NCBI GenBank assembly: GCA_002179805.1
Contig: NAVB01000904.1
Span: forward strand, 1-15,968
Origin: Acanthamoeba lenticulata
Taxonomy: Eukaryota; Discosea; Longamoebia; Acanthamoebidae
Direction of reading: 5' to 3'
Length of the DNA: 15,968 nucleotides
Part shown: piece after piece, positions 7,643-15,968 of the stretch
Numbering within the stretch: the first letter of the stretch is position 1
How the letters are laid out: each line of letters opens with the position of its first letter
Program-made: the position numbers and the translations under genes
The notes under the pieces: generated by a model
What the model saw: only the letters and a program-made list of their open reading frames with translations
Told to the model about the DNA's origin: nothing
Databases searched by the model: none

Positions 7643-8534
7643 AAGCGAGATCTCTTGGTTGTGGTCTCTTGTGGCTCAAGTGATGAGCGGGAGCCGAGTT
7701 GGTTTTTTGGATCAAGCCTTCTCTCCTGAATTGGCGAAAACAACAAGAAGAACATGTGTGTGAGATGACCATGAAAAAGGACAAGGTTTTTCAGTTAGGC
7801 TTCCTATGTTGTTGCCTTTTGCCAACACGCCCAGCAGGGTCGCCGTAGCACAAGGCTGACAGAGCACTTCTTTGAACGGCCTCGTCGTAATCAGCGATGG
7901 TATCTTGGCCTCGGGCCGTCGAAACGGCGAGCCATTGGGCGAGCGTTCAAGCTTTATCAAAGGTGCGCAGGCATAGGCGGGCACATCAGGCTTGTCGTTT
8001 CTGCGAGTAGCCAGTCAAGACCCCACGTAGCGTCTTTAAAAGCTGTCCCAAGGCAGCACAGGCCACCGCTCATTGGCTGTAACTGGGCTAGTTCCGAAGC
8101 TAATGCGGCGCGGAGACGGCTGACCAGTGGGGAATACGATGACCAACATGAACCGCTGAGATTTCGCATAACATGTGTCTTTTGCCGCGCTGCACGGTAG
8201 CCGATACGGAAATCCCCGACGACAACGCTGGTCACACGTGTAGGGTCGGGCACCCTGCCTTGCTGCAAGGCCCTCCCACACACCAGACCGACCATTGGGG
8301 GTGATCCACTCGCGCGCTGCAGCCAGTCGTCCTGCTACATAACCCGTCAGCACAACCGCTTGCTAGACTCACTCCCTTTCCTTCTTTCCCGCCGAGCGCA
8401 CAAAAACCACACCACCACCCAACCTCCGATAGAGAGGCACGCCCAAGTTAGACACAGCCACAGCAGCACCACAGCTGTGTCATCACCAACAACAAAACCC
8501 CCCTTGTTAGCAATCTCGCTCAGCCCGCGTCATC
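7643..8534. other. Long intergenic spacer with RFX-like gene promoter and leader
   Basis: These 892 bases are the longest gene-free stretch in the window. The first part is the 3' flank of the mL54-like gene; no AATAAA is seen. The last 170 bases are C/A-rich (many CCACCA and AACAACA runs) and look like the 5' UTR of the RFX-like gene. Between about 7700 and 8340 base composition is more even, and short antisense frames exist without recognisable protein features or splice partners. CCAAT-type sites on the minus strand (ATTGG at 7934, 8072 and 8293 areas) could be promoter elements. I see no RNA gene or mobile element. Confidence 0.4.
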
Positions 8535-11051
8535 ATGTTGGCGCCTATCTTCATCAAGAGCAAGGAAGAGGCCTTGCCCGACATCCGAGACTGGTACTTT
8601 TTCCTTCAATCAACAGACACACCTTTTTTGTTTGATGTGTGTCTGGTGGGTAGCTGTTGTCTGTTTTGGTGTCGAGGCTTTTCTGTCGAGGACGTAAAGC
8701 CCGAGCACGGATGCATCATCTGTTCCCCTTTTCTGTTCAAGTTTTTACTGCCCGACCGTTCTTAGTTTGCCCACCCGGTGAGGCGCCAATTATCCTCTAC
8801 TTCCATGAACATACAGCCAAGCTAAGCTGATCCGGTGATCTAGGACTGTCATCCTCAAGTTGATATTGTTCTTCCTCCCTTCGTCTTCTTCGTTCTTTTG
8901 GCGTCGTTCTTTGGTGTCTGTTGTTGTTGTTCAGTCGAAGGCAGCGTCTTCTTGTGACTCGACCAGAAGTACATCCTCTGACGCAACATCCACACAACGT
9001 GACATCCACAGGCTCCTGAGCGCCTTCCGCGAGAAGAAGGGCTACTTTGTGCCAAAGCGAGAGGTCTTTGGCGCCTACGCCGACTTTTGTAAAACGAACC
9101 ACTACGAATCCACGACCCCAGCCTCCTTTGGCAAGTTTCTCAAGAAGGTGCCTCTCTCCTCCTCCTCGCCACACCAAGGCCAACACATTCATCTCCTCCT
9201 CCCCCAAAGCGCCCCCAAACTGCGTGTTTTGTCGCTTTTCGTCGTTGCTGGGCGGTCACTCTCTATTTGGCGGAACCGGAAACCACCTGGTATCCGACTT
9301 TTTAAAATTGCGCCAATCCAGAGCGTTTCGATCTCATTTGTCCGAAAGTGGATATCGGACAATAAGGAAATTTCCTCCTGGGAGACACGATGTGTGACTC
9401 CGGGTTGTTGTGTTGTGCCTCCCCCAAATGTGCGCGTGTGTTTGGATCATCCCCGACTTTGAGACCACAAACTCTCTGACACTTTCCGCTGGGCCTTGTG
9501 CCCGCCACGCCCTGACAGGTCTTCCCCGGCGTGGAGACCCGTAGGCTCATCCGGAACAATGAACAGGCCATGTACTACTACAACCTCACTTCGACATCGG
9601 CCCCGGCCTCGTCCAGGCGCTGGACCACCGTGCCGCAGCAGCAGCAGCAACATGGGGAGTCGTCTCCGCCGTTGACCGGCCCGCCGGCGTCGCTGTCGGC
9701 CTCGTCCCCGGCCTCGATGTTTTCCACGGCCGGAAGCTCGGCCATGATGTCGAGCTTCACGCATGAGAACGTGGCCGCCTCGTCCTCTGGCGGCCGTCGC
9801 CGTCGGCGCACGGCGTCGCTTCAGCGGGAGCAAGAAGCGACCATGTCGGCGGAGCCTGTCGAGGGCGACCGCCTGTTCAGCTCCGACGAAGGGCAGCTGC
9901 CCTATCGGCCCAAGGCCTCCCGTGCACGTTCGCCGGCGTCGCCGTCACGGTCGATGTTTAGCAGCTTTTCGGCGGCATCGTCGTCGGCCCTGCCGAGCAC
10001 GCCCACCTTCCACTCGCCCTCACTGACCTCGCCGTCGTCATCATCATCGTCGTCCACCTGGTCCTCGCTGAGCCAGCGTCCCCACGAAACCGACCACTTC
10101 CGCGACTTGGCCGATGCCAGCCTGCGGCGCATCAAGGAGGAGCGCAAGGCCTCGTCTTCGTCGTCTTCTTCATCGTCGATGAGGAATCTCACTCCGCTTC
10201 CCTCGCTCAAGCTCGAGCAGTGGCAACAGCAACAGCAGCAACAACCGAGCCCCTACGCCTATTATCACCACCTGATGGCGCAGGACCCGGCCGCCGCTGC
10301 GTCGATCGCCGCTGCGGCCGCCGCGCTGCAGATGCCGGCCGGAATGCACGGCTATGAGGCCGCGCGGGCCGGCGGCATGGTCGACTACCTCTACCCGCTC
10401 ATGGCCGCCGCTGCGCTGCCCCACTCGGCCATGGCGCTCGCCGCGGCCCACCACCAGCAGCATTACCTGAGCCACCAGCATCAGCTCCAGTTCCAGCACC
10501 AGCCGGTGATGGCCTCGTCTTCTTCCTCGTCGTCGGCCTACCACGCACTGGCGCCGCTGGCCCCGTCTGTTGCCGTTTCGTCATCGACAATCACGCCCTC
10601 CTCGTCTGGGACATCGTCCTACAGCGTGCCGCCTCTCTCGGCCTCGTCCCCGCTGGTCTTCACCGCGACGTCGACCACGACGACCGCCACGGCGACGTCA
10701 GCCTCGTCCTTGCCGCTCTTCTCGCGCCACTCGCTCCCGGCCTTCAGCGCCGCGAGCAGCGAGGAGAGCGACTTCCCCGCCCAGCAGCAGCAGCGGACGA
10801 CGAGCAGCCACAAGCGGTGGCGCGACGAGAAAGAGCAATCGCGCCAGTCGTCCCGCGGCCGGCGCCAGCCCGCCGCCAGCAGTAGCGACGAGGACGGTGG
10901 CGACGATGACGACAAGCCGCAGCCGCCCATCAAGGACGAGCCCCACGACTACACGGACACCTACCGCACTTCCCCACCGAAGGAGTCCCAAGGACACAGC
11001 AGCGGAGATCCCAAGCGCAAGAAGTCCCGCTTGGACTTTATTTTGAATTAG
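8535..11051 (+). CDS. RFX-like winged-helix transcription factor with low-complexity tail
   Basis: Exons 8535-8593, 9012-9147, 9519-11051 (introns 418 and 371 bp, by far the longest here), 575 aa. The domain appears only after splicing: residues 17-90 read RDWLLSAFREKKG, VPKREVFGAYADFC, TTPASFGKFLKKVFPGVETR, RRLIRNNEQAMYYYNL. This follows the RFX DNA-binding domain in order: WL-N/E-Y start, VPR..LY..Y...C, NAASFGKLIRSVF, TRRL, then YHYY. The wing that reads RLGTRGNSKYHYYG in animal RFX is RLIRNNEQAMYYYN here, so DNA specificity may differ. From 95 on it is Ser-, Gln-, Ala- and His-rich, resembling an activation region, and it ends with an acidic patch and DPKRKKSR, a likely nuclear signal. 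No RFX dimerisation domain is visible. The related winged helix of D5-type primases is a less likely alternative. Start: first ATG after a C/A-rich leader. Confidence 0.8.
8594..9011 (+). other. Long intron 1 of the RFX-like gene
   Basis: Donor CTG|GTACTT, acceptor ATCCACAG|GCTC. At 418 bp it is about five times the local median. It contains T-rich tracts and a second acceptor-like site (TTGTTCAG at 8927-8934), but using that site would put the RFX helix out of frame with exon 1. No coding content is recognised. Confidence 0.7.
9148..9518 (+). other. Long intron 2 of the RFX-like gene
   Basis: Donor AAG|GTGCCT, acceptor CCTGACAG|GTCTTC. These 371 bp split the domain exactly between FLKK and VFPGV. 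Inside are a 12-bp palindrome AGGAAATTTCCT (9365-9376) and an E2F-like TTTGGCGG (about 9266). No open frame through it makes a recognisable protein. Confidence 0.75.
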
Positions 11052-11419
11052 CCAACGGCCGATAAAGCTTCATATTAAAATCTAGATCCCCCAGGCTCCA
11101 CTGTTTTTCTCCTTGTATGGTCTGTTGATCGAGAGAGCCGGATCTCAAGCTCTATTCAGGATTTACCCACCTAGGTGAGGTTTCGCCCAAGAGCCTGCGC
11201 CCACAACATTTCCCGTCTGCGTCATCAGCACAAAGATGTACATCACCATCGACGTGCCGTCTCTCACTCCAAGGTGTGCGCCGCAATAAGCACTGCTGGC
11301 GTGCGTTTAGGTTAATCGATTTGGTAGCGAGTTGGCCCATGCATCATTTTCTAGCACTTAAAATATTTTTTCTTTCTTGCCAGCCTTTTTTCTTGCGGGA
11401 GAGCAGTTGCAGAATAAAA
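11052..11419 (+). other. Intergenic: 3' flank of the RFX-like gene and upstream region of the CDF transporter
   Basis: No independent gene is supported in these 368 bases. The second half contains donor-like AAG|GTGTGC (11274) and two acceptor-like sites, TTTCTTGCCAG (ending 11383) and GAGCAGTTGCAG (ending 11412), so a 5' UTR intron or an extra upstream exon of the transporter is plausible (see findings). Confidence 0.4.
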
Positions 11420-13102
11420 ATGCGAAGGCTCTTGGCTCGCCCGGGCGTACTGCGGGCATCCCCCTCTTCTGCCCAACAAGGCACTCGACGTGTGCTGTGC
11501 ACTGTACCATGGGCAGGTGCAAGAAGCGCTACGTGCAACGGGGCTTCGTTGGCCCTTCTGTTGCCCCACACCAGCGCAGCCCCCCTCCTTGCCCAGCGGC
11601 ACCACGCTGGGCACGGACACCACCACCATGGCGGCCACGGTGACAATCCTTTAGCTTTCCTTCGCCGGTGGTGGCGCAAGGGCAAGCACGCCCGGCATGA
11701 GGACAAAGAAGAAGAGGCGCACGACCACGCAGGCAGCACCGCGGGACAAGTAGAAAAGCGCCGTCTGGAGGAGCGAAGCCAAGAGGCGCTCGAGTCCCAG
11801 CGTCTGTCTCGCGTGGTGACGTGGGCAGGCTTGGGAGCCAACATCGCGCTGTTCCTAGCGAAAGCTGCGGCCGCACATGTACGTTTACAAGCCTCTCCGT
11901 TGTTGCTTCTGAAGCTTCAATCCTGACGTCAGCTTGTGGGGCGGGGAAGTATGGCGGCTCAGAGGCGATGTTGGCAGATGCGCTGCACACCCTTTCGGAT
12001 GGCCTCTCCGACGGCGTGACACTATGGGCCATCCACATGAGTGCTCGCCCGCATTCGCCCGTACGGCTCGCCGAGGCTTTCATTAGTGGCAGTGGCGCTC
12101 AACCCCACACGTGGTCGGGGCGGGACTGCAGGCCTATCCATACGGACGGGGCAAGTTCGAGACCGTGGGCACGTTCCTCGTGGCGTGTTCGCTCATCTCC
12201 TCTGGCTTTGGCATTGCCTACCACGCCGTCGACGAGGTCTTGTTCTTATTGTTGCCCCCCTCCCCCCCCCCAAGTTCCATCCAACACTACACCCAGCCAG
12301 CTGATGCCAGTCCGCCCATTTGCAGGTCCTCGCCGGGCACGAGCGAGCCATCCCGACCGATCTTGCGCTCTATGGCGCCATTGGCTCCATTCTTACAAAG
12401 GAGGTCCGTCCCGTCTTGTCCTATGCCCGCGTGCCCGGAGCTGGCGCTTGAGGCTCGATCCTGATGCGCGCGGTTCCTCAGGTGCTGTATCAAGTGACGA
12501 TGGTGGTGGCGCGGCGAGCCAACTCCAGCTTGCTCAAGGCCAACGCGTGGCATCATCGATCGGACGCCCTGTCGTCGGTCATCGCGCTATTTGGCATTGC
12601 AGCAGCCCAAGCAGGGCAATCGCCTTACTGGGATCCCGTGGCTGCTGCCGCCGTGTCGGCCATGATCGTACGCGCTTGGCATTCTCCTCTCTTCCCTTCT
12701 TCTCTCTTCTCTCTCGCCCTTGTCTCGCTCGCCGAGCAGCCACTTGACCAGAGCTTGGCCCTCCAGGTGCGGATGGGGTGGACCATGGTGCGGCAGAGCG
12801 TGGCTGAGCTCACCGACGCCGCCAAGGGCAATCAAGACGATGTGGCCGACGTGCGGTACCTGGTGCATCGAGTCCCCGGGGTTCAGGAGTGTAGTGGCGT
12901 GCGCGTGCGGCGCATGGGTCCCTATAGCGTGGCTGATATTCGAGTCTTGTTGAGTGCGAGCGCACGCGACGTCGACGAAGCACTGGCCATCCAAGAGCGC
13001 GTGCGGAGCGAAGTGCTGCAGCACATGCCCACGCTACGTGAGGTCACCATCGAACTTGCGCCGCCATCCCATCCATCGGACGCCATTCAGGCACAGAAAT
13101 AA
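11420..13102 (+). CDS. Cation diffusion facilitator (SLC30/MMT-type) metal transporter, probably mitochondrial
   Basis: Antiporter moving a divalent metal (Zn, Fe or Mn class) out of the compartment, usually in exchange for protons. Exons 11420-11878, 11950-12060, 12132-12236, 12326-12403, 12482-12667, 12767-13102 (introns 71, 71, 89, 78 and 99 bp, every one phase 0), 424 aa. The N-terminus MRRLLARPGVLRAS, Arg/Ser-rich without acids, suggests mitochondrial import. A His-rich stretch with HHHH lies near 60-75. TM1 starts about 137; TM2 carries HTLSD (166-170) and TM5 carries HHRSD (275-279), the paired HxxxD metal sites of the family; YPYGRGKFETVG precedes TM3. NAWHHRSDALSSV resembles the MMT/ZnT9-like branch. 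The C-terminal ferredoxin-like domain follows (VPGVQECSGVRVRRMG to LREVTIEL). The stop codon overlaps AATAAA. Metal specificity cannot be read from sequence. Confidence 0.92.
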
Positions 13103-13103
13103 A
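13098..13103 (+). promoter_or_regulatory. AATAAA signal overlapping the transporter stop codon
   Basis: The last Lys codon and the TAA stop (13100-13102) together spell AATAAA. It is the only AATAAA before the next gene, whose ATG is 143 bases downstream. Confidence 0.5.
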
Positions 13104-13188
13104 CAACAAATCGAAAAAAATGCAAGGCATTTTATGTTAAACCACATCCAGGAAGAGGAGAGCCACAACGTGGCGGTGAAAGGCAACG

Positions 13189-13214
13189 CGAAGGTACCTT
13201 CGAAGGTACCTTCG
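13189..13214. repeat. 26-bp perfect palindrome made of two overlapping 14-bp palindromes
   Basis: CGAAGGTACCTTCG occurs twice, sharing the central CG, so the whole 26-bp unit is its own reverse complement. It lies 32 bases before the VIT-VWA ATG and 87 bases after the transporter stop. It could be a paired dimeric-factor site or an RNA hairpin in the leader. Confidence 0.9.
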
Positions 13215-13245
13215 GTGAAGGCTCAGATCTTCTTTGCCAGCAAGA

Positions 13246-15957
13246 ATGGGCAACGTGACCTCTGCACCTGCTGGCATTAGCCCCCTCGCGTCATCCTCTG
13301 CCCCTGCCCCCAGCGCGGGCCTGCCCCTTGGGGAAAACGCTCTTTCTCAACAACAGCAGCAGTCTCTGTTTCGGCCCTATCAACCAAAGACTGGACTCAA
13401 TCTGCTCGCCAAGGGGCGGGCCGATGGGCTGCCTCTGGCGCGACTGAGCGTGGAGGGCGACCTGGTGGACCTGTGCGCCCGCCTCACCATCACCCAAGTC
13501 TTTGTCAACAACGATACAACCTCTGCCGACAACGGCGAAGCAGGAGGGCTCGAATGCATCTACACGTTTCCTGTGGAGGACCTGAGCTCTGGCGTGGCGA
13601 CGTATTCCTGTCCGCTGGTGGTGTGCGGCGTCGAGGTCGAGATAGGCGGCACCCGAGTCGTTGCTGAAGTGCAGCCCAAGCAAGACGCCATGAACACATA
13701 CGGTAATGTGATACTTCACATTTCGGTGTGGTCCTTTGGGTGATCACCTCACTCTGGGCGCCGTGATGCATTGCAGATGACGCCATTAGCAGCGGACACG
13801 GCGCCTATCTCGTGGAGAAGGTGCAGGGCATGGGCTACCGCATGTCCATTGGCAACCTTCCGCCAGGCCAGACCGCCACCAGTAAGCCGCCGGCTACAAA
13901 GCCTCCACGTATTGGTTGAGTGCTCAAGTGGCTGACTGGCTATCATCGTTGCTTTGGAATTGTCATTGTGTACAGTCACTTTGCGGTGCGTGCAACAGCT
14001 CACGCCTCTGGTCAGCGGCGACCTCCAGTTTGCGATGAGCCACGGGCTTGTGCCGGCGAGCTGCAGCGACTTCTCTCTGGCGCTCGACATTTGCCAGACG
14101 AGCCCTGGTGGGATAAAGAGCGTGACGTGCCCGACTCACCCCGAGTGCAAAATTGTTCTCGGTCTGCGCCACACACACACACACCATCTCGACCATCATG
14201 ATCACCATCTCCGCGTTCTGCGCAGGATGCTCACCCCGTTTGCTGGTTGTGAGTGTACAGATGGTGGTCGGGCCAAAGCGTACATGAGTTCCACGAGACC
14301 GTTGCGCGACGATGTGGTGTTCGAAGTCAGCCCTCACTCGCCTCACGAACCCAATGCGTTGGTCGAGATCTATGCTTCCCCGAGCCGCGGACAGAACAAA
14401 CATGAAGGTGCACTACGGCCGCACAAAGCGATCGTCATCGTATTCATTTAATGGTGATGAAAAAGCCAACGAACCTGAGGTAACTAACCACCATTTCAGA
14501 CTTGACGCATCCTCAAGCGGCCATGATGACGTTTCATCCGCGCTGGGAGGTCGATCCTGATGTCATCAAGCACCGAACCGAGCTCATCTTTCTGGTCGAC
14601 AGGTAAAGCCTTGGCCAGAGTTTAGTTTAAGACCGAGCCTTTTCGCCTGACTAAGCTTGGGAACCTGTTGACACACCGCCAGGTCGGGAAGCATGTCGGG
14701 CGCGCAGATGGACATCGCCAAAGCGACGCTGCAGCTCTTCCTGCGGAGCTTGCCCGAAGGCGTTCGGTAAGTCCCATCAGCGGTCAACGCCTCAATCACA
14801 CTTGACGCTCACCACCACCCAATCAATGTTGTTGTCGGTTCCTCCAAAGGTTCAACATCTTCAGCTTTGGCAGCCTCTTCTCGAGCCTGTTCGACAAGAG
14901 CGTGTTGTACGATGAACACAGTCTTGAGCACGCGCAGGCACATGTCCAGGACATGAGCGCAGACATGGGCGGCACTGTCCTCCTCCCGCCTCTGCAGCAG
15001 ATCCTCCGCCAGCCCGAGCACAAGGGCTTCTCCCGCCAGATCTTCCTGTACCTCTCTTCCCCCCCTCCTCTGATTCGAATCAAAAGGCCTGGTCTGAGTC
15101 CCACCCATCACGCGCCCAGGTTGACCGATGGCGAAGTGAATAACGCCGAGCAAGTCATCCAGCTGGTCCGCGAGCAGGGCGGCACCACCCGGATCTTCAC
15201 CTTTGCCATTGGCAACGCGGCTGACAAGAACATGCTTCAAGGTGCCGACAGTCACGATTTTCTCTGCTTTTTTCCAGGGCTTGGTCGCTGACGAGACGAT
15301 CTATCGTGGGGGGGAATCGCACAGAGCTGGCGTTGTGCGGACGAGGCGCGATGGAGTTTGTGAGCGACGTGGCCTGTATGAAGGCGCAGGTGATGCGGCA
15401 GCTGCAAAAGGCGCTCGAGCCCACGATAACCATCACCAAGCTTCGTCTCCTCTCGCGGGACGGCTCAGACAAGCACTGGCGCTGCACCTCGCCCGTCATC
15501 CGTCCCATCTTTTCTGGTGCGTGTCTGGGCCCAGAGAAACCTCACGTGAGCCGCTGTGCTGACCTCGTTCTCCTGCATGCAGGAGAAAGGCTGGTCCTCT
15601 ACGCGTTTTCCAGGCGCCAAAGCAAGTGGTCGGCCGAGCACGAGCTGGTCAAGGCCGAGCTGACGGGCGTGGGTCCAACCGGCGAGGAATTGGTGTTTGA
15701 GCTCCTGATCGATGCCGACCACACGACCACCGGGTGCACGCTACACCAGCTGGCCGCCATTTCGCGCATCAGGTGGGTCGTTTCCGCCCTCTTCTTCTTC
15801 TGCTTCTTCCTGTCCTGAACATCGTCAATCTCGCTTTCCGCCAGCGGTTTGAAGGGTCACGACACGAAGCGCTGCAAGGAGCTCGGCCTGGCCTACTCGC
15901 TGGCCACCTCGCAGACCTCCTTCGTGGCGGTCGAGGAGCGAGATCGCGCCACCCTCG
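13246..15957 (+). CDS. VIT and von Willebrand factor A domain protein (3' end outside window)
   Basis: Exons 13246-13702, 13777-13881, 13976-14161, 14261-14407, 14500-14602, 14683-14766, 14850-15047, 15120-15241, 15325-15516, 15583-15772, 15845-15957; the last donor GTACTT (15958) is cut by the edge. At least 632 aa. The N-terminus MGNVTS fits an N-myristoylation site (Gly2, Ser6), suggesting membrane attachment. A VIT domain starts about residue 60 (ARLSVEGDLVDLCARLTITQ, VNND, ECIYTFPVED, DDAISSGHGAYLVEK). A VWA domain begins near 320 with FLVDRSGSM, the MIDAS DxSxS at 332-336, then MGGT and LLTDGE (427-432). Next come VMRQLQKALEP, FSGERLVLYAF and TSQTSFVAVEER, as in VIT-VWA/inter-alpha-inhibitor-like proteins of protists and animals. 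The metal site is complete. VIT-VWA proteins generally mediate protein interactions; the partner is unknown. All splice phases agree. Confidence 0.93.
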
Positions 15958-15968
15958 GTACTTTTTTT

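Noticed and set aside
7811..7826. X-box-like GTTGCC-TTTT-GCCAAC upstream of the RFX-like gene, which could suggest autoregulation
   Set aside because: The second half is GCCAAC, not the inverted GGCAAC of a true X-box, so it is not an RFX site by the known consensus.
7712..8353. Three overlapping antisense frames of 90-112 codons in the 892-bp spacer
   Set aside because: They have no recognisable motif, splice signals or sensible start context, and two overlap each other in different frames.
8860..9462. Uninterrupted 200-codon frame covering part of the RFX-like domain
   Set aside because: It reads intron on both sides of exon 2; only residues from 9012 to 9147 are domain sequence, and splicing at 9012 and 9147 joins the missing pieces in phase.
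14145..14225. Alternative VIT-VWA intron with donor GTGCAA and acceptor CTGCGCAG
   Set aside because: It is in frame, but it removes the conserved CKIVL and leaves an unexplained MLTPFAGCECT; 14162-14260 gives the better family match (IVLDGGRAK).
15242..15324. Apparent frameshift or pseudogene break in the VIT-VWA gene near a run of seven G's (15308-15314)
   Set aside because: Using the pyrimidine-rich acceptor at 15277 gives GLGR then stop, which first suggested an indel. Using the acceptor CACAG at 15320-15324 gives a normal 83-bp intron and restores the conserved LALCGRGAMEFV, so the gene is intact.
1..15968. A defence system, CRISPR array, transposon or viral insertion
   Set aside because: I looked for repeats with regular spacing, terminal inverted repeats, transposase, integrase or reverse-transcriptase motifs and capsid-like genes on both strands and found none.

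Overview
This is ordinary nuclear DNA from a GC-rich, intron-dense protist. The evidence is 27 complete short spliceosomal introns (most 60-130 bp), one more cut by the right edge, an isolated Pol III tRNA gene, AATAAA-type 3' signals and typically eukaryotic genes. An ATP-type PEPCK, an RFX-like winged-helix factor, a UFM1-activating enzyme and a VIT-VWA protein together fit Amoebozoa, and an Acanthamoeba-like amoeba is my best guess. That placement is inference from gene content and style, not from a marker gene.

Layout, left to right: (1) the 3' end of an unidentified acidic then Lys/Arg-rich protein (+, 1-576); (2) a 624-bp upstream region, then a four-exon ATP-dependent phosphoenolpyruvate carboxykinase (+, 1201-3208); (3) tRNA-Asp(GTC) (+, 3441-3513); (4) an intronless, unidentified charged coiled-coil protein (+, 4000-5208); (5) six-exon UBA5, the UFM1-activating E1 (-, 5301-6893), convergent with gene 4; (6) a three-exon mitochondrial mL54-type ribosomal protein (+, 7001-7642), divergent from UBA5 across 107 bp; (7) an 892-bp spacer; (8) a three-exon RFX-like transcription factor with a long low-complexity tail (+, 8535-11051); (9) a six-exon cation diffusion facilitator metal transporter, probably mitochondrial (+, 11420-13102); (10) a VIT plus VWA domain protein with at least eleven exons, running off the right edge (+, 13246-15957).

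The genes do not form a pathway or an operon. They are housekeeping and regulatory genes packed closely on mixed strands: gluconeogenesis, UFMylation, mitochondrial translation, metal homeostasis, transcription. I see no mobile element, CRISPR array, virus-like gene or defence system.

Exon models were built by hand from splice-site phase plus family conservation. The points worth a second look are the splice-site style (C rather than A at intron position 4 in 20 of 28 donors), several stop-free introns of length 3n, a 26-bp perfect palindrome just upstream of the VIT-VWA gene, a divergent RFX wing, a possible alternative 3' splice in PEPCK, and two unidentified charged proteins.
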